Both the position numbers and the translations under genes were made by a program. A DNA stretch of 64,000 bases from Nansenia antarctica. Lineage: Eukaryota; Chordata; Actinopteri; Argentiniformes; Microstomatidae. This document shows, piece by piece, positions 21,205 through 33,103 of this stretch. The stretch lies in contig OZ022346.1 in assembly GCA_963989245.1 (NCBI GenBank), positions 5,064,881 through 5,128,880 of the forward strand. The letters run 5' to 3'. The stretch's first letter is position 1. Every line of letters starts with the position of its first letter. A model generated the notes under the pieces. It was not told the DNA's origin, made no database searches, and saw nothing but the letters and a program-made list of their open reading frames with translations.

Positions 21205-21575
21205 TACACACCGGCTAGACCCCTAAGGTCTAGTGGCACTTTTCCTGGAGGCGCTGTGTACAGGTTTTTCGCCCCTGCTTGCCTGCCGCGCGCTGGGCTC
21301 CCTGGGCCGGCCTGCGTGCTTGGTCTGTTCTGCCGCTGGGGCACCTGACCCGGCTAGCCTCGTGCAGGGCTATGATAGTCTGAGCCTGGTGGGCTGGGCC
21401 GGGTGTGCCGGTGGTGGGGCGGGGCGGGCGTGTGGGGTCCCTCGGGGGGGTTGTGGGGGCCGCAGCTTTGCACTGGTGGGCAAACTGGTAAGTAGTCGCT
21501 CTACGACTAGAGGGCTGCAGGGGAATTTTCCTGGATGCACAGTGCACAGGTTTTTTACCCTTGCGTCCTTTTGAC
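21205..21575. repeat. GC-rich block with an internal diverged duplication
   Basis: A sharp GC-rich island in AT-rich surroundings. TTTTCCTGGAGGCGCTGTGT at about 21240 is echoed by TTTTCCTGGATGCACAGTGC near 21527, each followed by ACAGGTTTTT. Open frames here lack any domain I know. Confidence 0.4.
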
Positions 21576-22235
21576 CAAGCTTTTGGAACCTGGACACTGG
21601 ACACAACACTGAACACTACACTACACTGGACACTGAACATCTGTCATTATGAATAAATAAACAAACAAATAAAATAAACAAATAAAACTTGAATTGATTT
21701 GATCCCTTGTACACTTTTTTGGGCATTTGTGTTGCAACACACCTGTACATTGTGCACTCTACCCTGTTAGGCCCTTATTTTACTCTAGACAGAAGTGTTG
21801 TAACACTTGTTATTAATTCCATTTGGTATACCTCATAAACTTTCTTGCATTTCTGGTGTTTGCATTTTACATATTCTAAATACTGTATATGCTATCTACA
21901 TGTCGCACTGGATGGGGTTAGTGCTGTTGACTCATCAGAAAGTAAAGACTTATTCACAGAGTGTATGAAGATTCCAGTAAGGGTTTTGTGAAGGAGCCCT
22001 AGTGCTGTTGACTCATCAGAAATAGAATGTTTTATTTAGCTCATCAGTGGGCACTCAGCACCATGGACACCTCCAGCCCAGCACCTTGCACCATGGTTCC
22101 TGCCCTGCTCCATGGATTACAACGATGATCGCCTGACCCTTGCCTGACTCCACCAAGTCCTTTGCCTGACCCCTCAAACCTGTTTGACCTAATAAAGTCC
22201 CACACCTGGGGTCATTGACATTCATTTATTTATAT
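21576..22235. other. Intergenic sequence
   Basis: Contains a repeated phrase GTGCTGTTGACTCATCAGAA at about 21932 and 22003. No gene recognised. Confidence 0.35.
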
Positions 22236-23766
22236 ACAGTTAGGTCTGGGAGTATTTGGACAGTGACACAATTTCCATAATGTTGGCTCTGTATGCCACC
22301 ACAAAGGATTTGAAATGAAACAATCAAGATGTAATTGAAGTGCATACTTTCAGCTTTAATTCAAGGGGTTGAACAAAAATGTTGTATGAAACGTTTAGGA
22401 ATTGCAACCATTTTTATACACAGTCCCCTATTTTCAGGAGCTCAAAAGTAATTGGACAAATTAACATAATCATAAATAAAATGTTCATTTTTAATACTTT
22501 GTCGAGAATCCTTTGCAGGCAATGACTGCCTGAAGTCTGGAACACATGGACATCTCCAAATGCTGGGTTTCCTCCTTTGTGATGCTTTGCCAGGCCTTTA
22601 CTGCAGCAGTCTTCAGTTGTTGTTTGTTCGTGGGTCTTTCTGCCTTTAGTTTTGTCTTCAGCAAGTGAAATGCATGCTTGATTGGGTTGAGATCAGGTGA
22701 TTGACTGGCCATTGCTCTGGCCAATATTCCACTTCTTTGCCTTAAAAAGGTCCTGGGTTGCTTACACACTATGTTTTGGGTCATTGTCCATCTGTATTGT
22801 GAAGCACCATCCAATCAACTTTGCTGAATTTGTCTGAATCTGAGCAGACAGAATATCCCTAAACACTTCAGAATCCATCTGTCTGCTTCTGTCTTCTGTC
22901 ACATCATCAATAAACACTAGTGACCCAGTGCCATTGGAAGCCATGCATGTCCATGTCATCACACTGCCTCCACGTTTTTTCACAGATGATGTGGTATGCG
23001 TCGGATCATGAGCCGTTCCAAGCCTTCTCCATACTTTTTTCTTCCCATCATTCTGGTACAGGTTGATCTTAGTTCCATCGGTCCAAAGAATGCTGTTCCA
23101 GAACAGGGCTGGCTTTTTTAGATGTTTTTTTGTCAAAGTCTAATCTGGCCTTTCTATTCTTGAGGCTTATGAATGGCTTGCACCTTGTGGTGAACCCTCT
23201 GTATTTGCTTGTGTGAAGTCTTTCTTTTATGGTACACATGGATAATGATATGCCTACCTCCTGGAGACTGTTCTTCACTTGGCTGGATGTTGTGATGGGG
23301 TTTTTCTTTACCATGTAAAGGATCCTGTGATCATCTACCACCCTTGTCTTCCATGGACGTCCAGACCTTTTTGTGGTGCCGAGCTCACCAGTGCGTTATT
23401 TTTTTCTCAGAATGTACCGAACAGTTAATTTGGCCACTATTAATGTTCCCACTATCTCTCTGATGGAGGCCTGTTTCACTTGCATTGAGAGCTCTGTTGA
23501 CTGCATGTTGTGCGTATACAGCAACAGCTTCCAAATGCAAATGCCACACTTGGAATCAACTCAGACCTTTTACCTGCTTAATTGATAAAGAAATAATGAA
23601 GGAATAAATAGCCCACACTGGCCCATGAAACAGCTTTTGAGTCAATTGTCCAATTACTTTTGGTTATTATATATAAAAGAGCTATAATTCATAAACCCTT
23701 CCTTCAATTTGGATGTGAATACCCTTAACCTAAAGCTGAGAGTCTGCACTTTAAGCCCACTCCTAT
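22236..23766 (-). pseudogene. Tc1-like DNA transposon with broken transposase
   Basis: Left terminal repeat starts ACAGTTAGGTCTGGGAGTAT. Minus-strand transposase pieces are HTH region (23345-23560), ITTSSQVKNSLQEVGISLS and KARLDFDKK (23069-23341), LFWNSILWTDGTKINLYQ and NDPKHSV (22762-23136), and SPDLNPIKHAFHLLK (22491-22814). The pieces lie in different frames, so the DDE transposase is dead. The right repeat is cut near 23766. Confidence 0.88.
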
Positions 23767-24059
23767 ATTAGACATTAAATTCTGTTGGAAATCTCATATA
23801 AGATACGTTAGATCCAAAGTATCAAGGAATATTGCAGTATTGTGCAGGGCAAAACATATTCTGGAACAGAGGATGTTGTATACTCTATATTGTTGTCTTG
23901 TCTTACCCTATTTGAGTTACTGTGTGGAGATATGGGGAAATGCATTTAAAAGCACTTTAAACCCATTGATTACACTACAGAAAAAAGCTATGAGAATTGC
24001 ACATAAGGTCGGATATCGTGATCACACAAATAACTTGTTCCTAATGTCAAATGCCTTAA
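23767..24059 (+). pseudogene. LINE reverse transcriptase C-terminus, first half (split by insertion)
   Basis: Plus-strand frame encodes LDIKFCWKSHIRY, LPYLSYCVEIWGN, PLITLQKKAMRIAHKVGYRD and MSNAL, the C-terminal region of a jockey-group LINE RT. The frame stops at the TTAA of the inserted 24060-29220 element and continues beyond it at 29221. Confidence 0.8.
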
Positions 24060-24959
24060 CACTAGAACAGCCGTGAGGTGTTAAACAGCACCAGTGAGTA
24101 CAAAAAAAAATCTACCTTTGCACTCGATCAAATTTCAGGACCCTCCTTTCATGACTTTTCCTAGATATGTGCGTTCTACCACCCAGCATCTTTACATTTT
24201 CAAAATCGAGTTAGTATAAAGCGATTTTGCAGTATTTCTGTGTGTGTCTGTGTATTTGCCTTGGGATTCGGCTGCCATATTTTTCTCCAAGGCTGCAATT
24301 CTCTTTTATATCAGCAGAGGTAGCAAGGGGGCACACACTGTGCTCAACCTTCAGGCTTCAGTGCTGAATTAGATACAGTGGATAAGACTGATATTTGTAA
24401 CATAATGTGTTTATATATAGGCTATATATAGCAATAGTGATACATAAGATATGTATATGTACAGACAGTTATGAAAATGATAAACTGTACAGTATGACTT
24501 TTACAATCCCTTCAGATTTGTTGGAGCTGAGGTTTTTTTTTCACCCAAGTTCCATGCAATAGTGATAAGATATTATGATATGTGTAGCCTATGTACAGTT
24601 ATGAATGATACACTGCACAGTATGTACCTATCAAGCTGTGTGGTATTACATAGGTACCACAGCAAAGTAGTTCATCAACAAATATTATATAACAAACGGA
24701 TATTTATAATATTGTATATAATGTCTTTTTTGATGATTATGCCTGTACAGCGCTGTCAATTTTCAAATAATGCTATAGGCTATATATATATATATATATC
24801 TACCCTCCCTCCACCCCCACCCAGAGAGCTTTGGACTGTCTGGATATGAACACTTGATCTCTGCACTTTATATTTATATTAATTATGACTCTTGCACTTT
24901 GATGTTGGTTTGCACTGTCTTGTCCTGTCTTGCACCTATCCTGCTGTAAACCGTGCTCC

Positions 24960-25037
24960 ATTGTTCCAAACCAAATTCCTAACATGTTTACATGTCATGG
25001 CAATAAAAGTCTTCTGATTCTGATTCTGATTCTGATA
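24960..25037 (+). repeat. LINE 3' tail with (TGATTC)n
   Basis: CATGGCAATAAAAGTCTTC followed by about five TGATTC units is a typical fish LINE tail on the plus strand. Confidence 0.6.
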
Positions 25038-25548
25038 TGAATGTTCAGTTGTGATATGAAGTAGCCAACAATTCTCATGTCGACCATGATAATAATAGGC
25101 TACAACAGGGTTGTACATAGATATACGCAGATTCATATTTGGATAGTTGATTTTGGCACCATTGTATAGTAGCCAATTGCAGAGAGTATACATTATTTTG
25201 TTTGTTTACTGCACATTATAAATGAAATGAAAATAGCTGTTGTGAAAAGTGAAAATGAAGTGTGTTCATGTTGCAGTGAAATCTATTTACATAGATATAT
25301 CAGATGTGATATTTCTACTACAAACGAACACAGAGAGACAGATAATTCAAGTAACATTTTTATTTACTTGCAATGTTCACTTCAATTCTTCCAAGTAAAA
25401 AGTATGGTAATTAATATGAACACCAATATATATTTAAAAAAAGTAGAAAGTGAATAGGAGGTCGCCGGAGCGCTCAGCGTGGGCGCTGTCAGGTAGACAG
25501 GGCAGGAGAGGCATCAGGCCTGGCCATGGGACAGATGTGAATGATGGG

Positions 25549-27160
25549 AATGATGTGCTGGGCGTGCGAGGGAGCGTGCTTATTCTGGCAGATTGTGAAA
25601 TATTAAAACCAATAACATTCTGAATGATTTATCATTCTGTACTCTTTCTCTCCTTTCTTTCATGTATTTTCTTTTCTTTTTCTCAATTAGTAGTCTCCTA
25701 ATCTCGCTACAGTTTGAGCGAGACTGTAACTGTCATTGTTTGAATGAATGAATGAATGGTCTTTATTTGTCATTGATATAGTACAGGTACCAAACAACGA
25801 AATTTGGGAGGGGGGGCTCCCCTGGTGCTAGGAAACTAGGTGCTAGGAACTGGTGCTATAACTGTGTTCATGTTATAATGTTTAGTGAACGAACAATTGT
25901 TAGGTGTTTGCCACAAATCGGAATTATCTTGCCGTGAAATGTGTACATCAAATAACATGATGTCGGCGATCTACTAGAACTGCGGGACGACTGCAATGTA
26001 GGCTACCATATATATCTGCCATATCATACCGTTTTATATTGAAAAATATGATGGTAAATAAATACATGTGGGACCGATGTATGATATGGCAGAGGTGTGG
26101 TGTGTATCAGTCTGTCTCGTTCCAGCGAGTCAACTCGTGTTGACTCAATAAGACATGCGCTTGATGGGGGGAGTGTTGATGGCTGTCGATCGTTTCCGAT
26201 CAATGAACAAAGACATCGGGTTCCCCCCGCTCCACCACGTTTCAACGGTGTGTTTCTGTAACCATTTTCTCCTCCTTGTTGCATAAAACAAATTTAGACC
26301 ACTATATAAATATAGACCACTATGTATAAATAATAATCCACAGATCTCTTTTGACATCACAACAATGTCAACACAATCACAACAGAATCTTATTTTATCC
26401 AACCAGGTTTTATATTTTGATTATGACATCATGTCTTTCAACATTGTCACACTTTTCATTACACACATTAGCGGCATCAAAAATGATGTGCTGGGCGTGC
26501 GAGGGAGCGTGCTTATTCTGGCAGATTGTGAAATATTAAAACCAATAACATTCTGAATGATTTATCATTCTGTACTCTTTCTCTCCTTTCTTTCATGTAT
26601 TTTCTTTTCTTTTTCTCAATTAGTAGTCTCCTAATCTCGCTACAGTTTGAGCGAGACTGTAACTGTCATTGTTTGAATGAATGAATGAATGGTCTTTATT
26701 TGTCATTGATATAGTACAGGTACCAAACAACGAAATTTGGGAGGGGGGGCTCCCCTGGTGCTAGGAAACTAGGTGCTAGGAACTGGTGCTATAACTGTGT
26801 TCATGTTATAATGTTTAGTGAACGAACAATTGTTAGGTGTTTGCCACAAATCGGAATTATCTTGCCGTGAAATGTGTACATCAAATAACATGATGTCGGC
26901 GATCTACTAGAACTGCGGGACGACTGCAATGTAGGCTACCATATATATCTGCCATATCATACCGTTTTATATTGAAAAATATGATGGTAAATAAATACAT
27001 GTGGGACCGATGTATGATATGGCAGAGGTGTGGTGTGTATCAGTCTGTCTCGTTCCAGCGAGTCAACTCGTGTTGACTCAATAAGACATGCGCTTGATGG
27101 GGGGAGTGTTGATGGCTGTCGATCGTTTCCGATCAATGAACAAAGACATCGGGTTCCCCC
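25549..27160. repeat. 678-bp direct duplication, period 933 bp
   Basis: 25549-26227 and 26482-27160 match at a constant 933-bp offset with no indels that I could see. Each copy carries a Rex1-like LINE tail (GAATGAATGAATG, then GTACCAAACAACGAAATTTG). 254 bp separate them. Confidence 0.88.
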
Positions 27161-27884
27161 GCAGTCACAGTGCTACATGAAAATATCTAGCCACACACCA
27201 CATAGCATACCTCCGCCCTATATGTATTTATCATCATATTTCTCAATATAAAACGGAGGTACGATATATGGCAGATATATGTATGGTATATTATGGCAGT
27301 TTCTGGCGCCTGTCCCGTTCTGTTGTTCAAAGAATATAATATAAAACGCATCACTGCACTGCTGTCTGTCCTGTGTTGTTTTGTTTGCATTGCATTTTAG
27401 CACAGTGCGCCGATTAGATAGAAGATGTTCTACAGAGGGTGATGTAACCCCTCCCTCCCCTCCCTTCCCCCACCCCTCCCCTGCTGTTGTGTCTCGATAC
27501 CTGGTCAACACAGCTTGTACGAATATTATATAACGAACGGATATTTATAATAGACCTACAGTATATAATGTATTATTGTTTTTTCTGAGCAGTCCCACTC
27601 AGAATTTTTCATTTTATTCGACAGATCTAGTGAAGTCGCGTTGTGCATTGAATGACACTATTTATAGCGCTGTAAATTTTCAAATAATGCAATAGGATAT
27701 ATATATGAATTTACAGAAACATATCATCATGAATGGAAACACGCAAGAGCGTGTATTTGACAAATAAAGTGTGCGTGTGTTGTGGTCCATCCAGGCAGGA
27801 GAGAGAGTTGGGGGCAGCCAAGCGGGTTTCAAAGACGGCTCTCCCGCTTACTAAGCTTACAGCAGTCGCAGGCTTGTGCATCTA

Positions 27885-29000
27885 TGTGAAGCTCATAATT
27901 ATAATAACACAATATTGCAATATGTATTACTATTATTTGTTGCAACCATCATTCATTAGTAGCCTAATGAAAACTCCTGCAGTCCGGATCAATCTCCTCT
28001 CCACTTTACCGTGCATGCACGCGCTCCTGTGAGATCATTCAAGTTTAAAGTATTTGTCATTATACCAAATACAATTATATAATGTAATCAAAATAAAAAG
28101 AATGAACATATTCAGCCATTCCATATAATAACATATATTATAGCAGTTGCAGGGGCAGACAGGCTGACGTTACCGGCGAATTTCACGACAAATAAACAGA
28201 CTTTATCACTGTGAAGCTCATAATTATGATAACACAATATTGCAATATTTATTACTATTCTTTTTTAATAATGATAATCAATCATCATTCATTAGTAGCC
28301 TAATGAAAACTCCTGCAGTCCGGATCAATCTCCTCTCCACTTTACCGTGCATGCACGCGCTCCTGTGAGATCATTCAAGTTTCAAGTATTTGTCATTATA
28401 CCAAATACAATTATATAATGTAATCAAAATAAAAAGAATGAACATATTCAGCCATTCCATATAATAACATATATTATAGCAGTTGCAGGGGCAGACAGGC
28501 TGACGTTACCGGCGAATTTCACGACAAATAAACAGACTTTATCACTGTGAAGCTCATAATTATGATAACACAATATTGCAATATTTATTACTATTCTTTT
28601 TTAATAATGATAATCAATCATCATTCATTAGTAGCCTAATGAAAACTCCTGCAGTCCGGATCAATCTCCTCTCCACTTTACCGTGCATGCACGCGCTCCT
28701 GTGAGATCATTCAAGTTTCAAGTATTTGTCATTATACCAAATACAATTATATAATGTAATCAAAATAAAAAGAATGAACATATTCAGCCATTCCATATAA
28801 TAACATATAATATAGCAGTTGCAGGGGCAGACAGGCTGACGTTACCAGCGAATTTCACAACAAATAAACAGACTTTATCACTGTGAAGCTCATAATTATG
28901 ATAACACAATATTGCAATATTTATTACTTTTCTTTTTTAATAATGATAATCAACTTTCATTCATTAGTAAAGCTCCCGCAGTCACAATCAATCTCCTCTC
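27885..29000. repeat. 336-bp tandem satellite, about 3.3 copies
   Basis: GTGAAGCTCATAATT recurs at about 27886, 28211, 28547 and 28883 (steps of about 325, 336 and 336). Units share CCTGCAGTCCGGATCAATCT and GCAGGGGCAGACAGGCTGAC. The last unit is partial. Confidence 0.88.
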
Positions 29001-29220
29001 CATATATATAATTTCCCCACTTCTCTGCTTCTCTGCGCATAGGAACTTTATATGCATTTTTAGAGGTAGCCTAGTGATCTTGTCATTTTCTCTTCTTGTG
29101 TGACATCGCCATCCAGCGATCTTTGTGCGTCAGTTCACACTCTCCCATTGTGAAGAGTGGTCGTGTGATTCGACACCTCGTCGCGCTAAAAGTAGGTAAA
29201 AAAACGTCGCTGTCCTAGTG

Positions 29221-29850
29221 TTAAAGCTCATGGACTTATTCAAATTTAAATTGGCACAGTTAATGTATAAAGCAAAGACTCAAGAACTCCCTGGTAACAT
29301 TAACAAATTATTTATAGAGAGGGATAAGGGATATCATTTGAGAGGTAACCACAACTTTAACAAGGGTTATGCTCACATTATTATCTCAGGAGCAGGTGCA
29401 TATCATTCTACGGAGTTACCATGGAATGGGCTAGAGGGAAATATGAAGGAAAGCAGAAATATTGCTCTATTTGAAAAAAGAAAAATGATTTTTGTTAAAT
29501 ACCAAAATGAGGAAAGGGAAGGTTGTTCATCTTCTGGAAACTAAGGTGTGGTTTTCTGTGTCTTTTTCTTCTGTATTACATTGTGGATACTGATGTTTTT
29601 ATTTATTTATTTTGTATTGTTTCAGTATTAAGAATGGACAATTATGTTTATTTCTTTATTTTGTGTTGTATCAATATTAAGAATGAAAAAGTATTAGAAC
29701 GGATGATACTGAAATATATGTATTAATTAATTGGATTATATAATGTAAGCATAATTGTTAAGTATAAACAGGGGTAGGACAGGCTTCTTCCTACTCCTTT
29801 TCGAACAATTGATAGGATAGAGCTGTCCTCTCCACCTGTGGGAAAGAGAG
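29221..29850 (+). pseudogene. LINE reverse transcriptase C-terminus, second half and 3'UTR
   Basis: Continues the frame left at 24059: KLMDLFKFKLAQLMYKAKTQ, GYHLRGNHNFNKGYAH, ELPWNGLEGNMKESRN, ending near 29540. The 3'UTR has the CTTCTTCCTACTCCTTTTCG signature of these fish LINEs. Confidence 0.8.
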
Positions 29851-30358
29851 AGGAAAGGGAGCAGTGTTTTCTGGCTGGTTGGTAAGTCTTGGTAAGATCA
29901 GCTGTTCAGGGTCAGCTGGATGCGTGGAATGCTATTGTTGCTAAGTAACCTCACACAGAATACTCGAGGAGGGGGGGGAGAGCAGAGCATACCACACTAA
30001 GGCTTATCACTGCTGGCAGCTTTAATAAGTACCCTGTGTTTATCTGCTGTTTTGATGGGTGCACTGTGTTATTATGGCCTATGGAGATGTAGGGCTGTGT
30101 GGCTCGGGGGCCCTCCCCTGTTTTTATACCCCTATCAGGCACCTGGTGGGTAATACACAGAGAATTAAAGCTCTGGCCCAAACGTGTCATTACACAGCCC
30201 TATGGACGCCTTCCTTCCTCCCCCTTCATACTGTACTATACCTCTCCTCCACACACCCCTCTCCTTTCTCACCTTGTTTTATTACCAGCATCCCAGCATA
30301 CACCTCTCTCACCTGCCCCACCCCACCCCACCACCCAACAGATATACCTATCTCTGTT

Positions 30359-30363
<5 letters not shown>
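29851..30363. other. Intergenic spacer
   Basis: No gene or clear repeat recognised; C-rich near 30230-30340. Confidence 0.35.
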
Positions 30364-30416
<53 letters not shown>

Positions 30417-30422
30417 GCACAC
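30364..30422. repeat. (CA)n microsatellite
   Basis: Uninterrupted CA dinucleotides for about 48 bp, then CG variants. Confidence 0.95.
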
Positions 30423-31438
30423 ACTGAGAGAGAGAGATAGAAATCCTACTCTATTTGAGGTATCTCTCTTTATTTTGGTGAAAGGAGATTTTTCAAAGAT
30501 TCTCAATCATGACTGATGACTCAATCATTTGGTTGCTACATCATGAGCAGAATCAAGAACACACGTTCAGTACCATGTACTGAATTCACAAGGTATTGAC
30601 ATGACTGTTGAAGCTGTGCCATGTTGTACAACAGAGCATTTAGTATATCAGCCTTTTAATACAAGATGTGAACATGTTAGAATGCATTTGAGTAAACAAT
30701 GTGTTATAAAATAACAGCATCCGCACACTCAAACACTGTGCAAAAACATTGTTTTATTGCGAGCTTTCGGTCATTGACCTTCTTCAGGCATAAAGCAGAC
30801 AAGTGAATGTAGTGGTGTAAAGGGTTCAAACAACATCACTTGATTTAGCCAATGCACAACATCTGTGTCAAACATCCACCTAGTGGCAAGGCATCAAGTG
30901 TGAACAATGTGATGTCAGATGTATCAGATGTATCAGAATTCAGAATGTTGGCCTATCATTAGAATGTGTATGGTTTCCAACGGAATGCATCTTTTGAAAG
31001 GCAACTGGCAAAAGTAGAACATTCCAAATCATTTCCAATGTTTACTTTGCATGGTGAAGTCGACAAGGATGTTATTTTAGAAAACAATGGCGCAAAATCA
31101 ACCACTTGGAGACAGATACCTCTTGAAACTGAAATCCCAGACTGATTCAGATACAGCAGGTATTTATGAAACTCAACTACAAAACCAGACAGTTGTTTGT
31201 GGTGTATATAAAGTTTCAGATGGTTATTCCTCAGGTTGAAACTGTACAGGTGTATATAAAGGTTCAGATGGTTATTCCTCAGGTTGAAACTGTACAGGTG
31301 TGTCTTTTGGTGATGGGGGATATGGTTCTAAATGCTTCAATCGTGAATTCAAAAGATTTTTGTTTTAATGTCAATTGAGCCTCTACTGTATAGATTTCAG
31401 TTGAATATAGAGTTGAACCTGTTTCCTGTCTCGTCCAG
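30423..31438. other. Spacer with a dispersed-repeat end and a 50-bp duplication
   Basis: 30715-30795 holds a CCGCACACTC...GAGCTTTCGGTC repeat end like that at 16265. At 31203-31300 a segment (GTGTATATAAAG then TTCAGATGGTTATTCCTCAG) is tandemly repeated twice. Probably intron upstream of the exon at 31439. Confidence 0.45.
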
Positions 31439-31602
31439 GACTAAACTCGCGGCCCGCCCAGGAGGTCCAGAGTGAGGCCACCTCCTGGCTGGTCCAGGAC
31501 TGGTCCTGTCTGCTCTGGGTCCTGGTCGCGTTCTGCCTGGTCGCGTTCTGCCTGGTCCACTTCAGAACCAACAGGAGCCGTAGAGGGGATGAACACAACC
31601 AG
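31439..31602 (+). CDS. Unrecognised single-pass membrane protein, penultimate exon
   Basis: Bounded by acceptor TCCTGTCTCGTCCAG and donor CCAG|GTAACT. The open frame reads PAQEVQSEATSWLVQDW, then a hydrophobic run CLLWVLVAFCLVAFCLVHF, then basic FRTNRSRRGDEHNQ. That is the pattern of a type I or III transmembrane helix followed by a stop-transfer sequence. It leaves in phase 0. A diverged inverted copy lies at 46455-46610 and keeps the hydrophobic helix, which supports real coding history. I do not recognise the family, and upstream exons were not found. This could also be a pseudogene of a larger receptor-like protein. Confidence 0.45.
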
Positions 31603-31910
31603 GTAACTGATGGAGGAGAGGAGAGGAGGAGGGAGAGAGAGAGAGAGAGGAGGGAGAGAGAGAGAGGGGGAGGAGGGAGAGGGGGAGGAGGAAGTTAGAG
31701 AGAGAGGAGGGAGAGGAGGGAGATAGAGAGAGAGGAGGGATAGGGAGAGAGAGAGAGAGGAGGGAGATAGAGAGAGAGGAGGGAGAGGAGGGAGAGAGAG
31801 AGAGGAGGGAGAGAGAGAGAGAGAGTGAGAGGAGGGAGATAGAGAGACAGGGGAGATAGATAGGGAGAGAGAGGAGGGCGAGAGGAGGGCGAGAAAGAGG
31901 AAGGAGAGAA

Positions 31911-31984
<74 letters not shown>

Positions 31985-32018
31985 GACCCAGCAGAAACAA
32001 TTCACTGACGACATTCAG
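31603..32018 (+). repeat. (GA)-rich intron, purine tract
   Basis: About 31615-31979 is almost only G and A on the plus strand (GAGAGAGGAGGGAGAG-type). It separates the two exons. The inverted copy at 45420-46440 is the pyrimidine complement but longer and rearranged. Confidence 0.85.
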
Positions 32019-32210
32019 AACGTCCAATTGACCTCTGACCCCCCCCCAGCCTGGCCCCTCCCCCAGCCTGGCCCCTCCCCCATGCCCTCCGACATGCACA
32101 GCAGCTATGACGAGAGAGACTCCTCCGATGACTACGATGACTACTCCGACATGCACAGCAGCTACGACGAGAGAGACTTCTCCGATGACTACTCTGACAG
32201 GTCTCTGTGA
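32019..32210 (+). CDS. Unrecognised membrane protein, terminal exon with acidic Ser/Tyr/Asp tail
   Basis: Using the acceptor GACGACATTCAG, phase 0 from the previous exon gives NVQLTSDPP..., a Pro-rich stretch, then SDMHSSYDERDSSDDYDDY followed by a second similar unit, DMHSSYDERDFSDDYSDRSL, and TGA at 32208-32210. AATAAA at 32299-32304 lies about 90 bp on, a proper poly(A) signal. In the inverted copy an indel in the C-run shifts the frame after the same acceptor, so either one copy is dead or the splice site differs. Cytoplasmic tail is an inference from the helix plus basic stop-transfer in the preceding exon. Confidence 0.45.
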   Translation, partial: NVQLTSDPPPAWPLPQPGPSPMPSDMHSSYDERDSSDDYDDYSDMHSSYDERDFSDDYSDRSL

Positions 32211-32298
32211 CATCACCGGTGACATCATCATCAACAGACAGTAGTGTGCGTTTACGCTGGTATATTTTTGAAACACCACCAAACTTGCAGTTGATATG

Positions 32299-32304
32299 AA
32301 ATAA
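32299..32304 (+). terminator. Poly(A) signal AATAAA
   Basis: Lies downstream of the terminal exon at 32019-32210. The inverted copy near 45100 reads AATGAA at this place, so the signal is lost there. Confidence 0.5.
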
Positions 32305-32517
32305 AACTGTTTTCTTTGCTCATAATCATCACCTCGTGGGCTTGTCTTCTGCTGTGATCTGTTGGTGCTCTGGGTTGCTAGGCAACGGCAGACAGGATGT
32401 CAGAGGTTCTCATCTGGTATAACACTTCTCATCTTTAAAAAAAGTTAAAGTTCCAGAAGAAACTTGGGGCTGGAAACTTGGGCTGGAGTGTTGGTAGTGT
32501 TGAACGTTTACAGACAG

Positions 32518-32642
32518 ACGCACATACACACACATACACACACATACACACATACACACACATACACACATACACACATACACACACATACACACATACA
32601 CCCACACACATACACACATACACACACACACACACACACTTA

Positions 32643-32674
<32 letters not shown>

Positions 32675-32759
32675 TACACACATACACACATACACACATA
32701 CACACATACACACACACACACACACACATACACACACACGTTCCTACTCTCCCTGTAAG

Positions 32760-32832
<73 letters not shown>
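32518..32832. repeat. (CA)n/(CACATA)n microsatellite
   Basis: Long CA tract with ACATAC interruptions, split near 32740-32762. The inverted copy at 44628-44882 has the same structure as TG/TA. Followed at 32901-32950 by a G-run and GGGAGG repeats. Confidence 0.93.
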
Positions 32833-32833
<1 letters not shown>

Positions 32834-32984
32834 CCTCCTCTCTCTGTTAGTTCCATGCTTGTAACACCACTAGTGGGGGCCTGGGGGAGGCATGGGGCGA
32901 GGGGGGGGGGGGGGGGGGGTGGGAGGGAGGAGGGAGGAGGGAGGGGACCCAGGGGTTGGAAGATCTTGCTGACCTGCATTGTAC

Positions 32985-33103
32985 GACAGGATATACAGGC
33001 AGAATATACATTGGGGGAAAGTATTCAACGTTTGAAATCAATAATATCTTCATTGCAGCTATTCACATGCAATTTAGGCCAGACATTGGTATTAACTCTA
33101 TGG
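32985..33103 (+). repeat. Tc1 terminal repeat fragment
   Basis: ATACATTGGGGGAAAGTATT and the following 100 bp match the right terminal repeat of the Tc1 at 42305-44527 (44425-44527, inverted). The match ends at 33103 where LINE sequence starts. Confidence 0.7.

Larger units (their letters stand above)
24060..29220. mobile_element. 5.2-kb TTAA-flanked piggyBac-like element, no transposase
   Basis: Left end CACTAGAACAGCCGTG, right end GTCGCTGTCCTAGTG (degenerate inverted repeat). Exact TTAA copies flank it at 24056-24059 and 29221-29224. Removing it with one TTAA restores a continuous LINE frame. The first 180 bp match the short MITEs at 8851 and 42841. Inside are a LINE tail, a 678-bp duplication and a 336-bp satellite, but no transposase, so it is non-autonomous and has grown by insertion and duplication. 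Confidence 0.78.

Noticed and set aside
21230..21640. Frames of 110-136 codons in the GC-rich island
   Set aside because: High GC removes stops on both strands; no domain or splice pattern seen.
27885..29000. CRISPR-like array
   Set aside because: Units are 336 bp and directly adjoining, without unique spacers; the host is a vertebrate.
32410..32864. Cys/Val and His/Thr repeat ORFs
   Set aside because: Translations of CA/TG microsatellites. The same applies at 30059-30440, 39124-39451 and 44401-44993.
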